Part shown: piece after piece, positions 8,732-16,564 of the stretch
Layout of the letters: each line of letters begins with the position of its first letter
Numbering within the stretch: position 1 is the first letter of the stretch
Assembly (NCBI GenBank): GCA_020831585.1
Contig: JAFIGE010000016.1
Span: 1 to 52,464 of the forward strand
Reading direction: 5' to 3'
Origin: Opitutales bacterium
Lineage (GTDB): Bacteria; Verrucomicrobiota; Verrucomicrobiia; Opitutales; Oceanipulchritudinaceae
Length of the DNA: 52,464 bases
Program-made: the position numbers and the translations under genes
The notes under the pieces: generated by a model
The model's input: only the letters and a program-made list of their open reading frames with translations
Told to the model about the DNA's origin: nothing
Databases searched by the model: none

Positions 8732-8759
8732 TGATTAGATTAGCTTAAGTTCAGGTCAA
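8732..8759 (-). promoter_or_regulatory. Candidate sigma-70 promoter of the CoA-transferase gene
   Basis: On the minus strand TTGACC (plus 8754-8759) is followed after 16 nt by TAATCA (plus 8732-8737), within 40 nt of the ATG at 8724. Pattern match only. Confidence 0.45.
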
Positions 8760-8826
8760 GAACCATTAGGAAGAGAAATCCTTTTGCAAGGGAAACCGCC
8801 CCATTGGAGCAAGAATTTGTCCAAAG

Positions 8827-9930
8827 CTATTGGCCGAGAAAACGGCGCTGCAAAGACGGCCACTCCGCCGACTGGGTGATTTCCAGGAGCGCGAGGTTGA
8901 TCTCGGTGAGGAGCGGCGAGCCCGCCGACAGGCCGAGGGCGTAGAACCCGGGCTGGAAATCATTCTCCAATACGACCAGACGACCGGGAAAGGTTTCGCG
9001 CACGAGGTGCCGGAGGAGGGCGGCATCATTTACAAACCCGTCCAGGCGGCCTTCGGCCACCGCCCGCATACCGGCCTCCGTATCGGGAAAGCCGACATGC
9101 GCCACGCCCTCGGATCGAAGAAAGGCCTCCGCCTGCGAGCCGGCGACCGTTCCCACACGCGCCCCGTATAGATCAGAAAAGGAACTGATGCGGGGGGTGA
9201 TCGTGCTCACCGTGAGAGAGGACGCCACCGCGCCGGTGAACACCGAAACGAGGAGCAGCGAGCTAAACATCCATACAAAACCAATAACCTTACCGAGGCG
9301 GGAGATCGGGTATTTATCGCCATACCCAACGGTCGTCATGGTCACTGCCGACCACCAGAAGCCGCTCCCCACCCCCTCGGCGACGGAGCCTCCAAAGTGC
9401 TCCGGGTTGCGCTGCCGCTCGGCCAACCAGATGATGAAACCCACTGCCATCAAACCGGCAAGCAGCGCACCCACGGCAATCAGAAACGGCCACGTGAACA
9501 GACTCTGCAAGATCGCCTGCCCGACCGAGCCGACGGCGGGCTTCGTTGCCACGCTGAGGCCGCCGCTGTAGAAAGAATGAGAGAAATCCATGAAGCGTTC
9601 CCGCTCCGCTGTCACCACCAGAGCAGCCGCCCCCACATCCGCTTCGCCTGCCCGGAGGGCGGCCAGCAACTCGCGGACCGTATAGGGTTGCAGCGTATAT
9701 TCGAGGTCCAGTCGGTCGGCGATCCGACGCCACAGCTCCACCGTCAACCCGGTCCACTCGCCATCCGCGCCCTCATAAGAAAAAGGCGGCGAAGGCGTCA
9801 CGCCCACGATAAGGGGCCGGGGCTCCTCTGCCCAACCCATGGCAGGGGCGGCAAAAAAAACGGTCAAGAGGACGGCATTTATCCATCGCTTCACTCCACT
9901 TAGGCTGATCCTCAGCATAAAATCACTCAA
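8827..9930 (-). CDS. GluR0-like ligand-gated potassium channel (SBP_bac_3 plus ion channel)
   Basis: A 367-residue membrane protein with the order signal peptide (to about residue 34), first half of an amino-acid-type periplasmic binding domain (LIVGVTPSPPFSYEGADGEWTGLTVELWRRIA), a transmembrane helix, pore loop MTTVGYGDKYP, a second transmembrane helix, then the second half of the binding domain (YGARVGTVAGSQAEAFLRSEG to the C-terminus). TVGYGD is the potassium selectivity filter. This split-binding-domain plan is that of the prokaryotic glutamate receptor GluR0 from Synechocystis, about 397 residues and also K+-selective. It would open a K+ path when an extracellular amino acid or similar ligand binds. 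The ligand is unknown; no partner gene is evident. Confidence 0.9.
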   Translation of the reverse strand: MSDFMLRISLSGVKRWINAVLLTVFFAAPAMGWAEEPRPLIVGVTPSPPFSYEGADGEWTGLTVELWRRIADRLDLEYTLQPYTVRELLAALRAGEADVGAAALVVTAERERFMDFSHSFYSGGLSVATKPAVGSVGQAILQSLFTWPFLIAVGALLAGLMAVGFIIWLAERQRNPEHFGGSVAEGVGSGFWWSAVTMTTVGYGDKYPISRLGKVIGFVWMFSSLLLVSVFTGAVASSLTVSTITPRISSFSDLYGARVGTVAGSQAEAFLRSEGVAHVGFPDTEAGMRAVAEGRLDGFVNDAALLRHLVRETFPGRLVVLENDFQPGFYALGLSAGSPLLTEINLALLEITQSAEWPSLQRRFLGQ

Positions 9931-9991
9931 AGCCGCACCGGTGCGAATGGCAAGCCCCTCGCTCCCCCCACGGGCATATCGGATTTAATTG

Positions 9992-10006
9992 TTCTGAAAT
10001 TTTATC
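9992..10006 (-). repeat. 15-bp AT-rich repeat, copy 1
   Basis: GATAAAATTTCAGAA on the minus strand, upstream of the channel gene. It is repeated exactly at 17729-17743, upstream of ychF and in the same orientation relative to the gene, with similar flanks (TTTAA tract, then CTTG/CCTG). It could be a shared upstream regulatory element or a remnant dispersed repeat. Confidence 0.5.
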
Positions 10007-10201
10007 TTGCCGCATTTGGGCATCTGCTTTGGGCTCCTAAGTGAGCAGGAAATTCTGTCGATGGTTGCGGTATCTGCGGTTGCCGTGCCACCCCCTTACT
10101 TCGATGTTGGCGCATCGATGCGCTTCTTCCCGTCGGCCCTGTCGCGAAGGGCGATCTCGACAATGGCCGTATTGCGCTCATGCGCCTGGGGAGTTTCCCC
10201 G

Positions 10202-10345
10202 TCATTCTGGCAGGCATACGCGACCCGCCCGTGCCCCGCAGGTGGGGCACTCGCCGCGACAATACCAGCGTTTCGTAAGCGGCATCGCCTCTCCAGTGAC
10301 AAACTCGTGACAAAATCCGTGATCACGCCCCAACGGCACAGCCAT
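10202..10345 (-). CDS. Candidate small Cys-rich protein (47 aa)
   Basis: A 47-codon frame from ATG 10345 to TGA 10204-10202. It encodes five cysteines and two histidines, including the cluster YCRGECPTCGARAG, which resembles a zinc-ribbon knuckle, and an upstream HGFCHEF. Third-position GC (about 65 percent by eye) is compatible with coding. There is no clear Shine-Dalgarno site and no recognised family. It could be a small zinc protein, a decayed gene end, or chance; low confidence. Confidence 0.3.
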   Translation of the reverse strand: MAVPLGRDHGFCHEFVTGEAMPLTKRWYCRGECPTCGARAGRVCLPE

Positions 10346-10395
10346 ACGCACGGGGTGCTTGCAACGATTGCGCAGATGGGTAGAGCTTGGAGTCT

Positions 10396-10782
10396 ATGGC
10401 TATTCGATTTTTACACACTCGCATTCGTGTGAGCGACATGGAACGCTCCATCGACTGGTATTGCCGCAGCTGCGGATACCGGGTCTTCAAGCGCAATGAC
10501 AAGTCGCCCGCTGGAAACCAAATCGTTCACTTGGAACTGCCGGGCAACGCGGCTATGCTGGAGCTGTGCTACTCGCCCGACTTCGACGTGAAATTTCCCG
10601 AGGATCTGATGCACACCTGTATCGGCGTGGATGACATCGTGGAATATTGCGGCAAGCTCGAGGCCGACGGCTTTGACATCTGGCCTTCCGACTGGAAAAC
10701 AAAATTTACCTCCGGTGGAATGAAGATGGCCTTCATCACCGATCCGGATGGCTACGAAGTGGAAATCCTTGAAAACAAGTAA
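10396..10782 (+). CDS. Glyoxalase/VOC superfamily protein, lactoylglutathione-lyase-like
   Basis: A 128-residue vicinal-oxygen-chelate protein. It begins MAIRFLHTRIRVSDMERSIDWYCR, the typical first beta-alpha unit (His as first metal ligand), has a Glu-containing LELPGNAAMLELCY strand, a second His in MHTCIGVDDI and the closing segment MAFITDPDGYEVEILEN (DPDGYxxEL-type with the last Glu ligand). All four metal-ligand positions of glyoxalase I (H, E, H, E) are therefore represented, which supports a methylglyoxal-detoxifying lyase, although other VOC enzymes share the fold. The ATG at 10396 fits the family start better than an upstream TTG. Located before the DUF486, nadD and rsfS genes. Confidence 0.85.
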   Translation: MAIRFLHTRIRVSDMERSIDWYCRSCGYRVFKRNDKSPAGNQIVHLELPGNAAMLELCYSPDFDVKFPEDLMHTCIGVDDIVEYCGKLEADGFDIWPSDWKTKFTSGGMKMAFITDPDGYEVEILENK

Positions 10783-10882
10783 GGACTGCAACGGGAGCTT
10801 GTTCCGGCGGTTGAGCGACTGCCGCTTCAGTTAGCCCAGAGGGCGTTCATTGCGGGTGACTGGGATTTTAAATCTTCGTTCC

Positions 10883-11229
10883 ATGAGCCATCCAATCATT
10901 TTCACGGTCGTTCTCCTTTCGATTGCCAACGTTTTCATGACCTTTGCCTGGTACGGGCATCTCCGCCATTTTCAGGCCTGGCCATGGTATGGAGTGGAGT
11001 GGTCTTCATCGCATGGGGATGCGCCTTTTTTGAATACCTCTTTCAAGTTCCGGCGAACCGTATCGGCTTCACAGCCATGACCTTGCCGCAACTGAAGATT
11101 CTTCAGGAAGTGATCACGCTCACCGTTTTTGTTCCCTTCGCCATGTATTATATGCACCAACCTTTCAAATTGGACTACATCTGGGCGGGCTTTTGTCTCG
11201 TCGGGGCCGTTTATTTTATTTTCCGTTAG
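10883..11229 (+). pseudogene. DUF486-family small membrane protein, frameshifted
   Basis: Two overlapping frames together encode a DUF486 (DMT-like) membrane protein of four helices. Frame one from ATG 10883 gives MSHPIIFTVVLLSIANVFMTFAWYGHLRHFQ and PWYGV; the other frame continues as VFIAWGCAFFEYLFQVPANR, the QLKILQEVITL segment and the closing LVGAVYFIFR. The break falls exactly on a tandem GGAGT duplication at 10991-11000. Removing one GGAGT restores one open frame of 113 residues with PWYGVVFIAWG reading through in register with the family. As given the gene is broken: either a real recent 5-bp duplication or a sequence/assembly error. Ends 4 nt before nadD. Confidence 0.85.
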
Positions 11230-11233
11230 GAAG

Positions 11234-11851
11234 ATGACGAGAACGCGCAAGGCCGGGCAGTCTCCCCTCCTGGGCATTTTTGGCGGGACTTTTGATCCCG
11301 TTCACCATGGCCACTTGCTCGTTGCGCAGGATGCCTTGGAAAGCGTCCCTCTGGAGAAGGTCATTTTTGTGCCGGCGGCCCGGAATCCTCTCAAAGGCTG
11401 GCAACCTGCCGCCAGCGACCGGCATAGATTGGAAATGGTGCGGCGGGCGATCGAGGGCGTGGAGCGTTTTTCCGTGGATCCTGTAGAGCTTGAGCGGGGA
11501 GGTCCCAGTTATGCCATCGACACGGTGGCAGCCTTGCAGGAAAGCCATCCACAGGCCCGTTTCGCCTGGATCATCGGAGCCGACCAGTTGGCCGATTTGC
11601 CAAAGTGGCACCGGTTTGATGAATTGGCCTTGCGGGTGACTTTCCTTGTGTTGGAGCGGCCTGGATACGAAAGCCGGGCACCATCCGGTTTGCCGGGTCA
11701 CTTGCGTTTGGAGTGGTTGCCTTCCCGTGCATTGGAAATCAGTTCCAGCGAAATCCGGTCACGGTGCGGGAAAGGGAAGCCGGTTGACTTTTTTCTGCCG
11801 GGGAGTGTAATTCAGTATATTCAAAATGAACATCTTTATCACCATACCTAA
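11234..11851 (+). CDS. nadD: Nicotinate-nucleotide adenylyltransferase
   Basis: A 205-residue enzyme of NAD biosynthesis that adenylates nicotinate mononucleotide to deamido-NAD. The nucleotidyltransferase signature GIFGGTFDPVHHGHLLVAQ (GxFxPxHxGH) is near the N-terminus, with FVPAARNPLK, IIGADQLADLPKWHR and the C-terminal ISSSEIRSR (ISSTxIR motif). The ATG at 11234 follows TAGGAAG. Downstream, rsfS begins 4 nt after its stop, the common nadD-rsfS pairing. Upstream frames are not conserved in the family. Confidence 0.95.
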   Translation: MTRTRKAGQSPLLGIFGGTFDPVHHGHLLVAQDALESVPLEKVIFVPAARNPLKGWQPAASDRHRLEMVRRAIEGVERFSVDPVELERGGPSYAIDTVAALQESHPQARFAWIIGADQLADLPKWHRFDELALRVTFLVLERPGYESRAPSGLPGHLRLEWLPSRALEISSSEIRSRCGKGKPVDFFLPGSVIQYIQNEHLYHHT

Positions 11852-11854
11852 CCT

Positions 11855-12241
11855 GTGTCTGTCCCGGAATTGAATGAAGAGGTGCGCGCCTGCTGTCAGG
11901 CGCTTGATGATAAAAAGGCGGAGGACATCACCGTTCTTCACCTCGGTCCGGAAAGTTCGCTGGCGGACTATTTCGTGATCGCCACCGGAACCAGTGACCC
12001 CCACTTGCGGGCTTTGGTGAACAATGTGGAAGCGACTCTGCGTGAGCGCCATGTGGAATGTGTGTCCTCGGAAAAAGCGAGCAAGTCCGGATGGATGGTG
12101 GTCGATGCTTACGACATCATTGTTCACGTTTTCACGGCAGAAACGCGCCGTTATTTTAATCTGGAGGGACTCTGGCGGGATGCCCGCCGCATTCAGGTGT
12201 CTTTTCCGCCTCCGGCGCGGGCTTCAGCGACCGCCCCGTAA
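11855..12241 (+). CDS. rsfS: Ribosome silencing factor RsfS
   Basis: A 128-residue RsfS/Iojap protein that binds ribosomal protein L14 and blocks joining of the 50S and 30S subunits when nutrients are short. Family segments: DDKKAEDITVLHLG, LADYFVIATGTSDPHLRALVNNVE and GWMVVDAYDIIVHVFTAETRRYFNLEGLW. Starts at GTG 11855, 4 nt after the nadD stop, which implies co-translation. The C-terminal Pro/Ala tail is not conserved. Converges on the cytochrome c maturation operon. Confidence 0.95.
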   Translation: MSVPELNEEVRACCQALDDKKAEDITVLHLGPESSLADYFVIATGTSDPHLRALVNNVEATLRERHVECVSSEKASKSGWMVVDAYDIIVHVFTAETRRYFNLEGLWRDARRIQVSFPPPARASATAP

Positions 12242-12393
12242 ACATCCCGGCGCGGCGGGCTTGTTTGGGAAAAAAATCTCTCGCGGAAAACGGATTGAAG
12301 AAAATCAACCCGTTCAGAATGAGGGCGACTCGTCCGCAGGAAGGATCTCCAGAACCCTTCACGATGGATCCGATGACGCGTTCGCCACTCTGA

Positions 12394-14274
12394 TCACTGA
12401 ACACCACCTGAAGCGGTCCCGCGCCGAATGAAACGCACCGGCGGCACCCATCCGAGGGCGATAAAGCCGAGCTGGGAAATGACAAACACCATGAGCCAGA
12501 CGAAGGCTTCATCCATGAAGCCGTAGCTGTGCAGCCCCACGCCCAGCATGTTTGTGCCAAACCAGGACCAGGCGGTGATGATGTTGCCGAAAATCGTAAG
12601 CTGCATGATGCCCGTGGGGGTGGCGAGCTTGGCCCAGCGGGCGTGCAGGATGAGCGCCACCCACAACACAATCATGAGCGCGCCGTTTTCCTTCGGGTCC
12701 CAGCCCCAGAAGCGGCCCCATGATTGATCCGCCCAAATCCCGCCCAGCACCGTGCCGACGAAGCTGAAAAAGAGGGCGAAACACAGGATGCCATACACCA
12801 TGCCGCTGATCGCTTTGCCCTGATCCTTCGGGATGCCGCCGAAAATGCGGTCCCGCACGATGTAGACGATGGCCAGACTCCCCGCGAGAAACACCGCCGA
12901 GTAGCCGATCGTCACCGTGGGCACGTGCGTCGCCAGCCAGAAGTTGGAATCGAGCACCGCCTGCATCATTTCAAGCGTATCCCCGGAATAGCTCAGATGG
13001 TAAGCGATAATCAATGTGCAAAAACCCACGGGAGCGGCGGCGGCGGCGGCAATGCCGTTGCGGAAAATGCGTTCGAGAACGAGGCAAAGAAGAACCGCCC
13101 CCCAGCCCACGAAAATCGCTGAGGAATAGAGGTTCGTCACAGGCGGGCGACCCTGGATATACATGCGGGCGAGCAGACCAAAGGTGTGGATCAGGAAGGC
13201 CACGAGGGTGATCCAGAAGGCCGCCGTGGCGAGGGTGCGGGGGTAGACCAGCCAGCTCGCGGCCGCTACGAGAAAGACGAGGACATACAGCACCTCGGCT
13301 GCCGTGAAGGGGTCGACAGTATTAAAGAAATGCTCGAACTGCACGCGCCCCGCATTCACCCCGCCGCGCTCGTGCAGGATCGGTTTGAGCTCGGCCACGA
13401 TACGGTTGAAGGTGGCTGCATCGCGGTTGGCAAAGGCTTCGGAAAGCAATGCGTATTTCTCCACGACCGGATCGATCACGCCGGTCTCCGTCGCTTCCAA
13501 AAGGCTCACACCGAGATTGCGCCACTCTGGAAATCCGGTCTCCGGAGCCACTTCGGGCGGCACGCTCTGCAAGGTAAGCGTTCGCGCGAGACGAGCGTAT
13601 TGAGTGGCGAAGAGGTTGATGGCGTTGGTCACCGTACGGTATTCTTCCGTCCCCGGTTCCTTTGTTGCCCGATCCGCCAAGGCCCGGCGGAGAATGGAAA
13701 AATTGACATCGTCGCGACCAAAGACCGGAGGCGGCACAAAGGTGTATGCCAAACTGTCGTAGAGCCCCACCGAGTCCGCCAATTTGACGAGCGCACGCTG
13801 ATAGGGATTACGCAACTGGGGTTCCTCGGGCACGCCCGTCCACTGGGCCTGCAGCGTGTCGAAGTGGGGAAGAATTTCCCGCAGCGAAACGTAATTCCGC
13901 TCTTCGTTGTCGACACCGAGAATCCCTGCTACCTGGGGGTGATCGACCCGAAAGATGCGCCGGTCCACCGCCGCACCGGGAGCAAGGACCAGCTCCGTAA
14001 ACCACTCGAGGGCGGACAGCCGGTCGCCCCCGTCGACCACACTGGACCGGTTGGCAATGAGCAGCAGGTTGGCGCGGGCGATTGAGTCGATGGGTTTTAT
14101 GCGGCCGCCCTCCTGGGCCGGCAGGCGCCCGAAGGCGGCCAGATCCAGCTCGGTGTTATAGCGCGGCGGCGTCAGTTGACGCACCAAAATGAGCCCCACG
14201 ATCAGGGTGAGCACCCCAAAAAGGATGCGCCGCACCTTGGGCGAGGCGTCTTTCATCAGGTCTGTCTGGCTCAT
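12394..14274 (-). CDS. ccsA: Cytochrome c assembly protein CcsA/ResC
   Basis: A 626-residue integral membrane protein of System II cytochrome c biogenesis that, with ResB/CcsB, exports and attaches heme to apocytochromes c. The first ~310 residues have one N-terminal helix and a large extracytoplasmic domain (residues about 35-305), longer than in typical CcsA. The C-terminal ~300 residues hold about eight helices with the heme-handling WWD motif WADQSWGRFWGWDPKENGAL and flanking histidines (AYHLSYSGDT, THVPTVTIGYSA, LHSYGFMDE). The start overlaps the stop of resB by 4 nt. The large extra N-terminal domain is a feature of CcsA in this and related phyla; its job is unknown. Confidence 0.9.
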   Translation of the reverse strand: MSQTDLMKDASPKVRRILFGVLTLIVGLILVRQLTPPRYNTELDLAAFGRLPAQEGGRIKPIDSIARANLLLIANRSSVVDGGDRLSALEWFTELVLAPGAAVDRRIFRVDHPQVAGILGVDNEERNYVSLREILPHFDTLQAQWTGVPEEPQLRNPYQRALVKLADSVGLYDSLAYTFVPPPVFGRDDVNFSILRRALADRATKEPGTEEYRTVTNAINLFATQYARLARTLTLQSVPPEVAPETGFPEWRNLGVSLLEATETGVIDPVVEKYALLSEAFANRDAATFNRIVAELKPILHERGGVNAGRVQFEHFFNTVDPFTAAEVLYVLVFLVAAASWLVYPRTLATAAFWITLVAFLIHTFGLLARMYIQGRPPVTNLYSSAIFVGWGAVLLCLVLERIFRNGIAAAAAAPVGFCTLIIAYHLSYSGDTLEMMQAVLDSNFWLATHVPTVTIGYSAVFLAGSLAIVYIVRDRIFGGIPKDQGKAISGMVYGILCFALFFSFVGTVLGGIWADQSWGRFWGWDPKENGALMIVLWVALILHARWAKLATPTGIMQLTIFGNIITAWSWFGTNMLGVGLHSYGFMDEAFVWLMVFVISQLGFIALGWVPPVRFIRRGTASGGVQ

Positions 14275-15500
14275 ATCGCCCCTCCTTGCTGCAAACGGGC
14301 TTCCCGGCGCTTCCGCCCTGCCTCAAAAAAGCTGATGATAAACTGCAGGAGCAGCCCCCCGCTGATCACCCCCGAGGCCACGTAGGGAATCCATCGGGCC
14401 GGGTTGCTCACCACCTGAAACATCGACTTCGTGTCGTTGTCCGCAAACGAGGCTTGGTAAAAGGTGAGACCGCTGTAGCGCAGGGGGTTGTTCATGAAGA
14501 TCAGGGCGTGGCGCGGAGGCATATCGGGGGATTCGATGATGCGCACATCGCTGGAGAAATTGAAAGGGATCTCCGTACCGGGATACCGGTCATGGCGGAA
14601 TTCGACCAACTCGATGTCGGCATCGAGGTATCGCCGCGAAAAGCGAAGCGCCAGTTCGTAAGTGCGCCCCTCGTATTCAAACATCTGCGGAGGAAAATAC
14701 TCCCGCATGGGTTCCCCCTGGCGAAAAACATTCGAGAGGAGGAACCGCCCACGCGGACCGCGCGGCGTGACCACATCAACCAGGGCCGTTGTGATATTGC
14801 GTTCGCCCTCACGAAAGGTCGGGGCGATTTGGATGAAGGTGAGTTCGCGCTCGGCCCCTACCCCTTCGGTGATGCGTAGATTGGGTGTGCCGGGAGGCCC
14901 CTCGGCCATCGGAAAAATGGCTGCGTTCTTTGCGAAGCCCACTACGCGCAGCCGAAAAGGCAGGGAATCGTGGCTGAGAACCGCTTCCCGGCGACTGAAT
15001 GCACTTACCGGCCAGCTGTAGACGCGAAAATGGTCGGGATCGGTGCGATCAACCACGACCAACTCATCATGGTGAAACGACTCCACATACCCTTTGCGCT
15101 CACCCTCGGCTAACCAGAGAAAGTATTCGCGCTGGCTGACTTGGGTCCAGAGTTGCCCCAGAAGCAAAAGGACCAGACCGGCGTGAATGAAGACAATACC
15201 GATTTTCTTATAACCCACCCGGTAATACCGGAAGTGCGCGAAGAAAAGGTTCAGCACGAGGAGCGGACCAATAAAATAGCCCCCTGGAAACGGGACCTCC
15301 AACCACCCCAGGCGCTCCGCGAAGGGTGCCTGCTGCGGGTAGGACCACGTCACGAAAACGTGCTCAAAATAGAGCTTCTGCGTATGGAAGATCCCGTAGT
15401 GAACTTGGTCCAGCGTGCCGAAGAACACGAGCACAACGGCGGCGGCGAGGAGCAGCACCGTGAGCTTGATACTGCTGAAAAAGGTGTAGAGGGCGCGCAC
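14271..15500 (-). CDS. resB: Cytochrome c biogenesis protein ResB (CcsB)
   Basis: A 409-residue ResB-family membrane protein, the partner of CcsA. It starts with IKLTVLLLAAAVVLVFFGTLDQV (classic ResB opening, SxKLxxxLLxxLxxxSxxGT), has further helices in the N-terminal third (FIGPLLVLNLFFAHF, IGIVFIHAGLVLLLLGQLW), a long extracytoplasmic domain (about 130-345) and a final helix after NNPLRYSGLTFYQASF, the conserved ResB segment. The start is GTG 15500, a few nt after the stop of the small membrane gene, and the end is coupled to ccsA. Confidence 0.9.
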   Translation of the reverse strand: MRALYTFFSSIKLTVLLLAAAVVLVFFGTLDQVHYGIFHTQKLYFEHVFVTWSYPQQAPFAERLGWLEVPFPGGYFIGPLLVLNLFFAHFRYYRVGYKKIGIVFIHAGLVLLLLGQLWTQVSQREYFLWLAEGERKGYVESFHHDELVVVDRTDPDHFRVYSWPVSAFSRREAVLSHDSLPFRLRVVGFAKNAAIFPMAEGPPGTPNLRITEGVGAERELTFIQIAPTFREGERNITTALVDVVTPRGPRGRFLLSNVFRQGEPMREYFPPQMFEYEGRTYELALRFSRRYLDADIELVEFRHDRYPGTEIPFNFSSDVRIIESPDMPPRHALIFMNNPLRYSGLTFYQASFADNDTKSMFQVVSNPARWIPYVASGVISGGLLLQFIISFFEAGRKRREARLQQGGAI

Positions 15501-15505
15501 GGTCC

Positions 15506-15796
15506 TTATTTGTTGGAGGGAGTTGGGTGGCCTGAGGCACCGGGAGGCGACCGCCGGAAGATGCGGGGCAGCAACGGGATCAGCCCCAGAAAAAAGAGAA
15601 GCAAGGTCGTCGTCATGAGCCCGTGAAGGTTGGCCACCACCGGCACGATGTGGTCATAGCGCAGGGCGATACCGGTGAGATTGCCCACAACTGTGAGAAA
15701 GCCGCTCAGGGAGCAGAGGAAGAAAAACAAACTCACAAAGCCAATATCTTCAAAACGAAGCGGCTTCGTCGGCGGGGGCGGCTTGGACTCAGACAT
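15506..15796 (-). CDS. Small membrane protein of the cytochrome c maturation operon
   Basis: A 96-residue protein with a Pro-rich cytoplasmic start, two predicted helices (about 20-45, IGFVSLFFFLCSLSGFLTVVGNLTG in part, and 54-75, LHGLMTTTLLLFFLGLIPLL) and a basic, Pro-rich tail. Both helices carry polar residues (His in the second). It overlaps the upstream lipoprotein gene by 8 nt and precedes resB by 5 nt, so it is co-translated with heme-handling proteins and may assist them. No known family was recognised. Confidence 0.75.
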   Translation of the reverse strand: MSESKPPPPTKPLRFEDIGFVSLFFFLCSLSGFLTVVGNLTGIALRYDHIVPVVANLHGLMTTTLLLFFLGLIPLLPRIFRRSPPGASGHPTPSNK

Positions 15797-16454
15797 CCGG
15801 AAATTCGATTGTGCGCAAAAATTCCATAAAGCTGTCCCGTTCCCGCGCTACGAGAGCCGTCGGGCCGGTCAGACGGAAAAACCAGGAGGCCCCGGAATGG
15901 GCCGCAATCGCGGTCACCGTGCCCTGCGAGGGACCGTCGAACTCGACCAGAGTGAGATCAATTCCGCGCGCCGGGAGGACCTCTGTCGCCGCAGGCAAGT
16001 CCGCCTCGGAGATCGGACCGAGTCCGAGTTGACCGCGCCAGCGATTGATATTGGCAAGGAGCCCCCCAACGTCGCCCGGGAAAGACGTGATGGAGATATC
16101 ACCCTCCCCTTCCGGACCGGTCACCCGAAAGCTCCCCCGGCGCATCGCCGAAGCCACACCTTCTTGCCAGTGCCCCGGCACTTCAAAGGCTGGTCCGTCG
16201 CCGCCGAGATTCACCGCATTGGCCGGCAGCACTTGATCCACCATCGCATGCGAGGCGGGCCGCTCAAAGGTGGTCTCCGGAGCGGTTCCCTGGCGGTAGG
16301 CCTCGGTGCTCTCAGTGTTCGACTCCGAACTGCGCCGAACTTCGTAGACCCTGGGTTCGTTCCCGCCGCAGCCCACGAGAAAACTGCACAAGACGACGCC
16401 GGTCAAAGCCGTCCTTCCCCACCCCCGCGAGAAAATACTGCTTATCCTTAGCAT
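15789..16454 (-). CDS. Predicted lipoprotein, first gene of the cytochrome c maturation operon
   Basis: A 221-residue protein from ATG 16454. The signal peptide ends in a lipobox, FLVGC, so it is probably acylated at Cys and anchored in a membrane. The body contains ASAMRRGSFRVTGPEGEGDISITSFPG, LLANINRWRGQLGLGP and SWFFRLTGPTALV, a pattern I associate with uncharacterised secreted proteins of Verrucomicrobiota and Planctomycetota; no enzyme motif is seen. It overlaps the next gene by 8 nt. The role in cytochrome assembly is inferred only from the operon. Confidence 0.75.
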   Translation of the reverse strand: MLRISSIFSRGWGRTALTGVVLCSFLVGCGGNEPRVYEVRRSSESNTESTEAYRQGTAPETTFERPASHAMVDQVLPANAVNLGGDGPAFEVPGHWQEGVASAMRRGSFRVTGPEGEGDISITSFPGDVGGLLANINRWRGQLGLGPISEADLPAATEVLPARGIDLTLVEFDGPSQGTVTAIAAHSGASWFFRLTGPTALVARERDSFMEFLRTIEFPDV

Positions 16455-16564
16455 GGCTAATAAGAGTCCAAGCCTTGCGCTCGCTTTCAAGTGAAATCGG
16501 GCATCAGGCAGCGGGCTGATCTTGGCGATTAGCAAGGCTTATGCCCTGCGGGCTGTTCGCCTTT

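Larger units (their letters stand above)
9931..10395. other. 465-nt region with no certain gene
   Basis: The region upstream of the channel gene holds a 15-bp sequence (9992-10006) repeated exactly upstream of ychF, and one short Cys-rich open frame annotated separately. Other open frames here show no family pattern. No tRNA or clear terminator is seen. Confidence 0.6.
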
